From positions 116,001 through 180,000 of the forward strand of contig JAUJYZ010001578.1 of NCBI GenBank assembly GCA_033675265.1: a DNA stretch of 64,000 nucleotides. Direction: 5' to 3'. The position numbers and the translations under genes are program-made. The notes below the pieces were generated by a model. That model was given only the letters and a program-made list of their open reading frames with translations, ran no database searches and was not told the DNA's origin. Below are positions 42,674-51,860 of the stretch, one piece after another (position 1 is the first letter of the stretch; each line of letters starts with the position of its first letter). Source of the stretch: Actinostola sp. cb2023 (Eukaryota; Cnidaria; Anthozoa; Actiniaria; Actinostolidae).

Positions 42674-43335
42674 AAATGTTCGTTTATTTGATAAATCAAA
42701 CATCGATAGTTATTGGTAACAACTAGTTTTAACTCTTCGAATTATTATTATGTCCTAAAATGAAATTACCTCCCCCCCCCCCCAAAAAAAAAAAATCGAC
42801 AACGAAACTTTCATAATTTTGCTAAAATCTCTCAGGAAACCAAATCGAGGCTCGATCCAGTCTACCCGGATGCTCCAATAACGCCTGTCACTTTTTGACA
42901 TCTTTGGGTTGGAAACGTAACTTAATCCAAACAGTAAGAGTTTCCTCGCTTTATCTTTATATCCAATGTCTGACATCGTCCTGAACAGTTGTTAGGGTTG
43001 TACGTGTATGCTTTTATCCTCTGTTTTCAATACTGAAGAAGTAATAAAGGTAAGTTTGGTTGATTAGAACTCCCACTTATTTACGCTGAATATGTTGGAT
43101 TAATCAATAACTTCCAAACGATATTTGAATTTTGTAGTTTATTTTCTTCGTCCTAGACGACCTACACGTAATACACTACATGTGTAAGGACTTAAAATAG
43201 ACTTTAATATAACTACAGTAATCTCAAACAGGCCCGTTATTAAAGCCAGACCAAAATCTCTCCCGAGGCACTTTTGTCAGTCAGCCAAAATATTTATAGC
43301 TGCACATAGAGACGTCACATAGAGGACAGTCAGCC
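42674..43335. other. Intergenic, no gene seen
   Basis: Includes a 12-C/13-A junction at 42771-42795 and AT-rich DNA. A 73-residue minus-strand frame crosses the homopolymer and is not credible. Confidence 0.5.
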
Positions 43336-43583
43336 TTTTTTGTCAATAGACCTTATACAACTAGAATGCTTTGCGAATTTTCTTTTTTTTCTAGATTTTT
43401 ATTCGTTCTTGAGGTAATTCATTCAATTGTAAATTACGTAATTCAGTTTTAGCTGCCAAGTAATGTTTAATTATAAACAGTTCACAATTCACTAAGACAA
43501 AGGGTACTAATTATCTCACAAAAGATGCGCAAAGCATTCTGGTAGTTGTAGTCATATTATGTCATTATGCATAAGGTCTATTC
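43336..43583. mobile_element. MITE, AATAGACCTTATAC ends
   Basis: The left part AATAGACCTTATACAACTAG then AATGCTTTGCG pairs with GCAAAGCATTCTGGTAGTTG and ATAAGGTCTATT on the right (which carries a short insertion). The AT-rich centre has no frame. Confidence 0.7.
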
Positions 43584-43621
43584 AGTTAAAAGATAAATAA
43601 AATCAGCGTTAAAATCCCATG

Positions 43622-43709
43622 CATATGTCCTTATTATTCTCCTGTCTCCCCCTGGACTAACCAGAAGTTCATAACTGCGGTTGCTGTCAATAGGGACCTT
43701 ACGCATCGA
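43622..43709. repeat. Distal arm of the 8.5-kb inverted pair
   Basis: Inverse copy of 35114-35204 with a few substitutions (GGACTAACCAGAAGTTCATA and on through GTCAATAGGGACCTTACGCA). The homologous stretch is only about 90 bp, so it may be two dispersed repeat copies and not the termini of one element. Confidence 0.75.
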
Positions 43710-43901
43710 CTGCCTCGGCTCGCCTCTGGCTGGCTACGGGCCTATCCAATTTTATACATTTATAAGCAGAGCTATATTATTATATTGACTTTATAACTAA
43801 GTACTTTAATCATTTTATTTTCTGTTTATTTATTTATTTGTTTATTTACTTATTTATTTTTCAATTTATTTTTCGCCTTTAGTCATATCGGTGTCAAAGC
43901 A

Positions 43902-44265
43902 ATGGGCTTGTGTCACCTGTCACGTGACTTTTTAAATTTTCACCGAAGGCAAACGAAAATATCATAACTTGAAAGAGCATACTAAAATTAGTAAAAGTTG
44001 AAAATTTCAAAGGAATCAAGCAAATAAGACAAATGTTAAAGGCTTTCAAAGTTTCCCGCTTTGACAAGGTTCGATCGCTGCCCTCCAACATACATTTCCA
44101 TACAAAAAAGGCAAAGTTTGAATGCCTGTAACTCTTGCCCTATTTACTTACTTCCCTTCAAACTTTTCACTTTTACTAACTTTAGTATGCTCTTTCCAGT
44201 TATGGTATTTTCGTTTGTCTTCAGTGAAAATTTAAAAAGTCACGTGACAGGTGACACAAGCTCAT
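43902..44265. mobile_element. Intact GGCTTGTGTCACC palindromic MITE
   Basis: ATGGGCTTGTGTCACCTGTC at the left and GACAGGTGACACAAGCTCAT at the right. Arms of about 180 bp, with a short centre CGATCGCTGCCCTCC. It is the reference for the split copy at 16361-22846. The two arms encode look-alike frames because they are palindromic. Confidence 0.88.
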
Positions 44266-44820
44266 TCAAGCATTACCGATTAAAATTCAGATTCAGACTT
44301 TACTTTAAGCTTATGTCATACATGTACATGTACCAAGCCATTATATTGTGCCTGCCAGAGATAGATAATTTGGCTGATGAAATAAAGCAATAATATATTA
44401 TACCGGTAATAATGCTTAGCAAATTAAAACATTGCACAGTCAAAATAATCAGGCCACGGCCTTCACTAATAGACATTATAACATAGGTATCATATAACGC
44501 ACTCTCTGATTGGTTGGTTAGCGTGTGTCTGTAAGCCCACGGACACATGACCATTCCTTAATTTTTTATGATTGTTTCATAGTCTATAAATAAATGTACA
44601 GTCCATGTACTGTATTTGTTTGCTTTGTGCCAGCTTCAAAGGCTTTCCTTTCAAGTTATATCAACATTTATAAAATAACTATGACATAACGCACGCTCTG
44701 ATTGGCCAAAGGATGTGTATTCCGCATGCTTTATGAGAGCACACACTCGCAGATATTCAAACATTTTTGTAACAAACAAAATTGAAAACTTGCCTTAAAA
44801 TCATAATTGTATTAAATATA
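44266..44820. other. Intergenic, no gene seen
   Basis: AT-rich with two ACGCACTCTCTGATTGGTTG / ACGCACGCTCTGATTGGCCA motifs (44497 and 44690). No gene recognised. Confidence 0.45.
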
Positions 44821-45013
44821 AAAGAAATAGAAAATTTGTCCGCTGTGCTATGTGCAGATTTATAGCACTTGGGGACTGATCAGAACACTCGAGAAGTGTT
44901 GAGAAGCACAGTCTACTAAGCACCTAACACTTCTCTCGTGTTCTGATCAGTCCCCAAGTGCTATAAATCTGCACATACAAAACAGTAGCACACACGCTCA
45001 TTTTCTATTTCTT
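44821..45013. mobile_element. Inverted element, AAAGAAATAGAAAA ends
   Basis: The outer pair AAAGAAATAGAAAA/TTTTCTATTTCTT encloses a long pair GTGCAGATTTATAGCACTTG then GGGACTGATCAGAACAC with its exact complement. One arm is also found at 22899-22980. Confidence 0.8.
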
Positions 45014-45050
45014 CATTACATGTTTAGTGAACAAGTGTTATACTTTATCA

Positions 45051-45195
45051 TAGAGTGCAAACCATATGTCCGTGAAACAATACTAACTAATTAGTACTAA
45101 ATAGCACTGATGAAACAATAGAAAACAATAGAGATAACACTATTTAGTACTATTTAGTAATAGTACTATTTCACGGACATATGGTTTGCACTCTA
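45051..45195. mobile_element. TA-GAGTG MITE, copy b (inverse orientation)
   Basis: TAGAGTGCAAACCATATGTC to GACATATGGTTTGCACTCTA, TA on both flanks. Nearly identical to the reverse complement of 25175-25319. It preserves the uninterrupted CAATAGAAAACAATAGAGAT centre, which is the empty site of the insertion at 48613. Confidence 0.93.
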
Positions 45196-45378
45196 TACAG
45201 TTATTTATTACAGCTATTTATTGAAATAGCTGTATATGATAATTAATGTCTACAGTGCATGTTAACTTGATTAATAATATGCATGAAAAAAATACTCGAT
45301 TCTGATTGGCTTAGAGCAGTGCAGTTGAAAAGTCAGTGCAAATTACTTTTTTTTCATGAATATTATTAATTGGTAATC

Positions 45379-45536
45379 ATACGATTTCTCACTCAATTTG
45401 GAATAATTTGCACTCCTGTGTTTTTTCAAAGAGCTCAAATTGCACTCACCCTACGGGCTCGTGCAATTTTGATACTCTTTGAAAAACCCACTCGTGCAAA
45501 TTATTTCCAAATTGAACTCAAAACCATATGATTACC
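45379..45536. mobile_element. Short inverted element with AATTTGCAC arms
   Basis: The left arm GGTAATCATACGATTTCTCA, then AATTTGGAATAATTTGCACT and TTTTTCAAAGAG, faces the right arm CTCTTTGAAAAA, TGCAAATTATTTCCAAATTG and ATATGATTACC. Non-coding. Confidence 0.65.
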
Positions 45537-45559
45537 TCTACAAAGCTATTCACTTACGT

Positions 45560-45725
45560 ACATGACTCACCCATAATACACTTTGTTTGCGCCCAAGTTT
45601 TGCATACACTATTGTTTTCAATGTCTATTGGGAAGACTGCATGTTCACAAGAGAAACTGAAAACAATAGTTTATGCAAAATGTGGGGGGCGAACAAAATG
45701 TATTATGGGTGATGTGAAAGTAGTG
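45560..45725. mobile_element. Short inverted element with ACTCACCCATAATACA arm
   Basis: TCACCCATAATACACTTTGT and AAGTTTTGCATACACTATTG on the left pair with CAATAGTTTATGCAAAATGT and ACAAAATGTATTATGGGTGA on the right. The 74-residue frame through it is mirrored on the other strand and is not a gene. Confidence 0.7.
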
Positions 45726-46208
45726 AATTACAAAAATGAAAATTTTCACTGATTTTTAGATTGCTTGTCACTTGATAGTGCCACCTGTAATGCACGCCGC
45801 AGTCAAACTTCTGCACATGCGCTAGCTTTCTCCTGCATCAACAATAAGGAAGAATGTAAATACAGTCGGCCATTTTGGCTCGCCAAACGTAACTACAAAG
45901 TCCAATAACTTATTTAAATTGATAAATAAAATGTACTGTAAGTAAAAACTAAGGTAAACTTGTAGTTTATAGAAAATAAGATAATCTTAAACCTGTAGAA
46001 TTTTAAAGCTTAACTTTGAAGTAATTTGCTTAAAACTTTCGGTGTTTTCAGACATTTGACTGCGGTGTGCCTGTAATATACATTTGTATTTATATACACT
46101 TCTGTCACTGTTATTAGCCAATCAGATTCCAACATAATAATAATAATAATAATAATAATAAACTTTATTACCGTGTCTTAATTAGTTAGCTTACATTAAC
46201 AGTATGCT

Positions 46209-46622
46209 AATTAGCCATTACCTAAACGAGCAGGGGACTGGGAACGAGTTTATTATAATTAATGCAATTACGAAATTAAGTTTATGATATGAAACAGCAT
46301 GTTGAAATGTGCAAAGTTTGATGTGATTTGAGCGAATTCTGTCGGAATTATAAACGTTTGAAATTGTTTTGTCCAGCCAAAATTTTACAGTGAATGTATG
46401 GTTTGGCTGGACAACGTCAAAAAATTACAGAGTTTGTATGGGAAAATAGACATCTTTGATGCCGTCTAGCATCGTCAATATTAAGCCGAAGTTCACCAAA
46501 CTTTCCAGACAAGCTAAGTTTGATCTGCTCTCAGAAAATGATGCCCATTTTTGCTAGTTTCTTATTGAATTAGTTTTACAGACTTGGTCCCAGTCCCCTG
46601 CTCGTTTAGGTAGTGGCTAATT
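46209..46622. mobile_element. TIR element AATTAGCCATTACC, copy 2
   Basis: Full-length relative of 42275-42673 with the same ends, small internal indels and one additional CTGCTCTCAGAAAATGATGC stretch. It lies about 130 bp upstream of the first visible exon of the zinc-finger gene. Confidence 0.9.
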
Positions 46623-46779
46623 GGGGACACCTATCTAGAAAAATGGCAAGACATTCTGTTGTTTTAGGTTGAGACAGGTGTTTGTGAATACATTAGTCAC
46701 AGTTTTTAGTGTGACACTGTGAAGCATATGTTTTGTGCTCTTTATTATTATAGTGATTGAGATCTTTCCTCATAAAGAA

Positions 46780-49700
46780 ATGGATACTGAACATAGAGAA
46801 TGCCACTGTACATGGAAGTCAGGACAGACTACGTTCATCAAGGCAATAGGACAACAGAAGCAGTCCCTTCAAAATAGAAACCATTTGGTAAGTGTAAAAT
46901 CTAAGTTGATGTTCTTTATAAAATGTTTTAAAGGTACTCATATTTAACATCTGTATAACCCCTTCAGCCGAAACTGATCTCTCAGGAGATGGACGGTGCA
47001 CCCTTTAACCCGCGCCCTCCATCAGTGTTCCGTTTTACAGGTATTTAAAGCTGCACTGAGACTACATGGGTTAGAGGGAAGTCGAAACAAGGATGTGAGA
47101 TCATAATAAATAATAATAATAATATGTATTCGGAGCATAATACTATTGTCTCTATGCTCTTACAAACTAAACTAGCAACACTAATAATAATAAATAAATA
47201 AAAATCCAAGATTATTAACTATAAAAATTATATACACGGTGGGCATAAATGACCCCAAAAATGATCAGGTTAAATGTGTCATTTTCATAAAACAGTCATA
47301 TTTTCAAAAATCTTCAATGTCATGAAATAAAAATTTCAGAGTTTATTTAGTAAAGAAATCTGACGCAATGATGACGTCATAATAAAAAGTTGCAATTGTG
47401 GTGAAATTTGAATTTAAACACAAGCATAAAACAAAGTACATATTTCGAAAGAGAGTAACATCTTGTGCATTTCGTACATTTTTCATAATGTTACGATTAT
47501 TAGAACCTGAGTTATAAAGGATTTAGTTTTTTGATGACGTCAATTCCTATGACGTCATCCGAAAAAGAAAATCGCAGTTTGCAGGTACAGAAATCATTAA
47601 AATCGTAGTAATGATATTTATTATTAGTCATAGAAGTGTATCAAGTCTACAAAATGCTGGATTTTTTTGTTCATTAACTCTATTAGAGATATTTTAAAAT
47701 AACTGTGACGTCATAATGACGTTTCAACCTTTTTTATTAATTTAAAAAAAATTATTTGAACTACTTACACTCAAAAAATCAAAAATCAAAAAACATACGA
47801 TTTTTCACATATAAAAGTTCTTTCAACATGTAAAGTTTGGCGCTAAAATGTTTTCAAACCAAAAAGTAGTTTGAAGAAGTTTGTTTTACTCCATGGTTTT
47901 GTATGAATTATTTCCCGACAAATTTTCCCGGGAAACAATATCAAGTTAAAAATATTCATAACTTTAGTTTCCCTCGTCCAATTTTAAAACGGTTTTCGAT
48001 TTTAGTGTTGTTGTCTAGAGAAGAACAAACTAATATCAGTTTTGGGATTTTCATAAAAATTCAATCTGATCATTTTTGGGGTCATTTATGCCCACCGTTT
48101 TATTGATATAAAAGTCATTGTATATTTATTTAACTAAGAAAAATATTTCTTGAAAAGAAAGGTCATGAAGTATCGAACCGGGCACTTCTAGCTTAGAAGG
48201 CTGCACACTAACCAACTAAGCCATCCACACGTACATGTATTATTATTATAAGTTAGTGACATATACTAGTTAACTGGACATAAAACAGGATGTTAAATAC
48301 ATGTATGGTTCATTTGGTAAGACTTTGAAGTATATTCTCTGGGAGTTTATGTCCAATAACGCAAAGCATGTAATATACATGTAGCTTTCTCAAGACTCCA
48401 CTTAACGTGTGATTTCTATTAATTATATTCCAAAAATCTTTTTTCCAAAATTTCCATTGCCAAATTCGGGGTGCGGCTTATCTGCGAGTGCGGCTTATAC
48501 GCCGGTGAATACGATATGCTTTATGATAGCCCAACATTGTTAGATCTATTTGAATAGAGTGCAAACCATATGTCCGTGAAACAGTACTAACTAAATAGCA
48601 CTGATGAAACAATAGAGTGGTTTTCATTAACCCGTGAAACAAAGTGTACTAATTAGAGGTGTAATAGTCAGATAAACACAATAGAAAACAAAAGAATTAG
48701 AGTGAATCGAAGTAGTGCTAAATACGCTAAAGTGTATTTCACGGGTTTATGAAAACCACTCTAGAAAACAATGGAGATAACACTATTTAGTATTAGAATA
48801 TAGTCATACTCACTCGACCAATCAGCGCCCAGCATTTGTGCGCTCTATATCTCATAAAGTAACTAATACGACTTTAACAATGGACTCATTAGTATTCTCT
48901 ATATAGAGAATACTAATAAAGCTCTGTTTTCTTTTGTTCCAAAGCCTTATTAGTATTCTCTATATAGGGAATACTGATGACTAACATAGAGAATACTAGA
49001 GTGCAAATATTATATCCATGAAATAGTAGTAAAACTAGTAAAATGTTAATTAGTACTAAATGTTAGCACATATTTCACGGATATAATATTTGCACTCTAA
49101 TATATAACGTGTACTAAACTATATGCAAAAAATAATATTCTAATACAATCTTAGTTTAATCTTCAAATACTATTCAAATATTATATCATAATCCAATAAA
49201 TCGACAGTTATTTGGATTCGTTAAGCAGCTAGATTTATACATGAATACTGATACAGAAATACAGATCATAACTATACTAAACACTAAAGAAACGTAGCGA
49301 GTCACTTACTCTTCAAAATGAAATCACAAACGGGTTTCTCCATGTTCTACAAGAAGGGTAGATGTACGCCGGATATTCATCAGTCATCCAAGTTTTCCGT
49401 ATGATTATTGCGATATAGTTAGCCCAATCTCAGTTCAATATATTAAATGTCCACATCGTGCTTGAGTTTTCTTTGGTGTTCATTATTTCTTTCGTTTTTC
49501 AATTTCGTCCGTTCTAACAACTGGTTGGAAGAAACTTTGAGATTTCTGCTCTTCATTTCCACAACAAATATCAGGCGGCAATTTCTAGCGTTCACGCCGC
49601 AAGCTTCGTATTTAAAAGCCTCAAGCTTCGGATATTCATCTTCACTCAACTAAAGTCACACACAACTGAACAGCTTTGCATAAGCGTATTTGCATTTGAA

Positions 49701-51779
49701 ATCAGTATTCCTTTGGGAAAGCAACAGACATGCAGCCAAAGAATACTCTCGTGAGTATGACTATATTCTAAAACGGTTAGAGAATAAACACTCGTGCTTT
49801 ATGGAATTTAGAGCGCCTCGCATTGATAGAAGGGCCACGAGGCGCTACGCGCCTCGTGGCCTTCTATCTGCTGCTCGGCCGCTCTAAATCCCATAAAGCA
49901 CTCGCGTTATTCTCTAACCCTTACATAGTGCTAATTCACGGACATATGGTTTGCACTCCGATAGTACATCATGTCATAATAATAATAATTTAATGATGAT
50001 ATGTAAAGATGATATGTAACATATTGCTCAATAAAGAATATATGTAGAAAAAAAATAAAAAATAAAAATAATAATAATAAATAAAATAAAAAAAAATAAA
50101 AAAAAGGTTTGCACTCTACTACCACCTACAATGTTGGCTGTTATTGGGACCGTTTACTGAAGCTTAATATAACACTTGTCGTCTTTTTAGGGGTCTTCAG
50201 AAGTTAACACCACTCGTGTTGTACCAACATTACATGGATACAAAGAGCTCTGCACTATAGCCACACAGACAGATGATTATGGATGCAGTAATGGATGTAC
50301 TTCCATGTACATCAAAACAGGCGTGAATGACACACATCTAGACAAGAGTGAACATAATCCTAGGAATATATCTGGTGGGAATTCAGTGAGTGTTGTAGAT
50401 GTAGATGTGAATAAGACACCATCAATGCCGAGGGTTGTTGATGGACTTGATGAATCCTCTTCTAAACCTCCTGTTGAAAACATTGGTGAAGAATCACACT
50501 TCTCTGCTGATGGATACAATATTCATCATGTAGAAAGTTGTCCCCATGAGAAAGAAGAACATACACTTGTAGATACTGATACCAATGATAGGCGTACTGC
50601 ACCTGGACAGCTAGACCAGTACTCTGTGACTGTTAACCTACCAGAAGACGTAATGCTAGTAAGTGCCTCGCATGTTTTGCCAAGAATGATTGAAGAATCA
50701 ACGCCACAATGTGAAACAAAGTCTCACAGTGACACAAATATGGTTTTGGAAAGTTTACCCGCCAGTATACATGAGAACTGGCCAAGAGCAAGCAGTCTAT
50801 ACCTACACAGAATACAAGCGTGAAGCAGCAATTTAAGTGTTCTACTTGCTGTAAATTATTCTTGAGGAAGGGTAACCTTGACCGCCATCTCCAAAATGCG
50901 CACACTGGAGAGAGGCCGTATACATGTACAACCTGTGATAAAAGTTTTAGAATCAAAAGCCATCTTACTCCTCATCTCAGAACACATACCGGAGAGAGGC
51001 CCTACAAATGTACGACATGTGATAAGAGTTTTAGAATCAAAAGCAGTCTTACTGCTCATCTTAAAGCACATACCGGAGAGAGACCCTACAAATGTACCAT
51101 ATGCGATAAGAGTTTTAGAATCAAAAGCCGTCTTACTCTTCATCTTAAAACACATACCGGAGAGAGGCCCCACAAATGTACCATATGCGATAAGAGTTTC
51201 AGAATGAAAAGCCATCTTGCTGTTCATCTGAAAACACATTCTGTTGAACGGCCATACAAATGCACTTCTTGTAGTAAGACATTCCGGTACAAAAATATTC
51301 TTACTTCGCATTCCAAGATCCATACCGGCCTGAAGCCGTTCAAATGTACTCAGTGTGATAAAGCATTTATCCGCAAAGAATGCCTCACTAAACATATACG
51401 AATTCATACTGGAGAGAAGCCATTCAAGTGTCCCTTTTGCGTAAAAACATTTCGACTTAGAATCAATCTCACTTATCATGTAAGGACACATACAGGAGAG
51501 AAGCCGTACAAGTGTACTCATTGTGGTAATGGATTTCGATGTCACAGCGACCTCGCTACGCACGTTCGAAGGCATACAGGAGAGAAGCCATGGAAGTGTG
51601 GTACTTGCGAGAAGCGATTTTCTTCCCGACACGGTTATAAGGATCATCTACGAGTACATACAGGAGAAAAGCCATACACATGTTGTTATTGTGATAAGAC
51701 ATTTCACAGAAGCAACTGTCTGAATATACATGTACGAAAACTACATACTGAGGAGAAGCCATCAAATGAAACGATATAA
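46780..51779 (+). CDS. C2H2 zinc-finger protein with 11 fingers (3 exons, about 514 aa)
   Basis: Presumed nuclear DNA-binding protein. Exons: 46754-46887 (ATG at 46780, G at -3 and +4; acceptor TTATTATTATAG at 46753 suggests a further upstream exon), 50191-50658 and 50811-51779 (TAA). Introns are GT-AG and phase 0. Residues 1-192 are acidic and disordered, with ATQTDD, an LC8-type TQT motif. Residues about 202-504 hold 11 tandem C2H2 fingers joined by TGEKP/TGERP linkers (SVERP before finger 6, TGLKP before finger 7). The first and last fingers have an H-X4-H spacing, the rest H-X3-H. Fingers 2-5 are near copies. No KRAB, BTB or SCAN domain is seen. If the 152-bp second intron is retained, the frame closes at 50821 without fingers. 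The first intron (3.3 kb) is full of transposons. Confidence 0.93.
47236..48098. mobile_element. TIR element in zinc-finger intron, ACGGTGGGCATAAATGACCC ends
   Basis: 33-bp near-perfect termini, ACGGTGGGCATAAATGACCC then CAAAAATGATCAG, and the complement at the right. Interior of about 800 bp is AT-rich with repeated ATGACGTCA motifs and no transposase. A stretch GTTTGGCGCTAAAATGTTTT is shared with 61326-61350. I see no clear target duplication. Confidence 0.85.
48158..48230 (-). other. tRNA-derived segment (Arg-TCT-like, SINE head or pseudogene)
   Basis: Minus strand: A box TGGCTTAGTTGG (48223-48212) and B box GGTTCGATAC (48179-48170) are 44 bp apart, the normal tRNA spacing. Between them CTTCTAA fits an anticodon loop with TCT. 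The acceptor and T stems do not pair, so it should not be a working tRNA. It is intronic in the zinc-finger gene, on the opposite strand. Confidence 0.45.
48555..48800. mobile_element. TA-GAGTG MITE, copy c, truncated and interrupted
   Basis: Starts TAGAGTGCAAACCATATGTC, continues GAAACAGTACTAACTAAATA as copy b does, is interrupted at CAATA by another MITE (48613-48763), resumes GAAAACAATGGAGATAACAC, then loses homology after CTATTTAGTATTAG so the right end is missing. Confidence 0.88.
48613..48763. mobile_element. Nested TA-GAGTGG MITE
   Basis: TAGAGTGGTTTTCATTAACC then CGTGAAA at the left, TTTCACGGGTTTATGAAAAC then CACTCTA at the right. It sits inside copy c with TA duplicated, and copy b (45113-45122) shows the unbroken target. 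The ends share GAGTG and CCGTGAAA with the host family although the middle of the TIR differs. Confidence 0.92.
48890..48995. repeat. AGTATTCTCTATATAG palindromes
   Basis: TAGTATTCTCTATATAGAGA then ATACTA is a perfect palindrome, repeated as TAGTATTCTCTATATAGGGA at 48950 and as AGAGAATACTA at 48988. AT-rich, probably remnants of one small repeat. Confidence 0.7.
48997..49099. mobile_element. TA-GAGTG MITE, variant d
   Basis: TAGAGTGCAAATATTATATC to GATATAATATTTGCACTCTA, TA on both flanks, 103 bp. It keeps GAGTGCAAA and the CATGAAAT/ATTTCACGG block of copies a-c but differs in between. Confidence 0.88.
49776..49921. mobile_element. Inverted element with GAGGCGC hairpin centre
   Basis: GGTTAGAGAATAAACACTCG, TGCTTTATGGAATTTAGAGC pairs with GCTCTAAATCCCATAAAGCA and GTTATTCTCTAACC. 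The centre is AGGGCCACGAGGCGC/GCGCCTCGTGGCCTT, a perfect GC-rich stem. Confidence 0.8.
49931..50119. mobile_element. TA-GAGTG MITE relics and A-rich tract
   Basis: AATTCACGGACATATGGTTT then GCACTCC (49931-49958) is a right end. After about 145 bp of ATAATAATAA and A-rich DNA a second right end, GGTTTGCACTCTACT, occurs at 50105. Probably two overlapping remnants separated by simple-sequence expansion. It lies about 70 bp before the zinc-finger acceptor at 50191. Confidence 0.65.
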
Positions 51780-51860
51780 CCTAATGACAAAAGTGTTCTT
51801 GATAGTTTATGATATGGTGAGTTTGTGATTCAGAGGATTTCAAACAGAAGTACAGTTGAC

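Noticed and set aside
49443..49649. 68-residue minus-strand charged frame (KLEAFKYEACGVNARN region)
   Set aside because: Protein-like composition but begins without ATG, no splice partner found, and it overlaps a mirrored plus-strand frame. Lies inside the zinc-finger intron.
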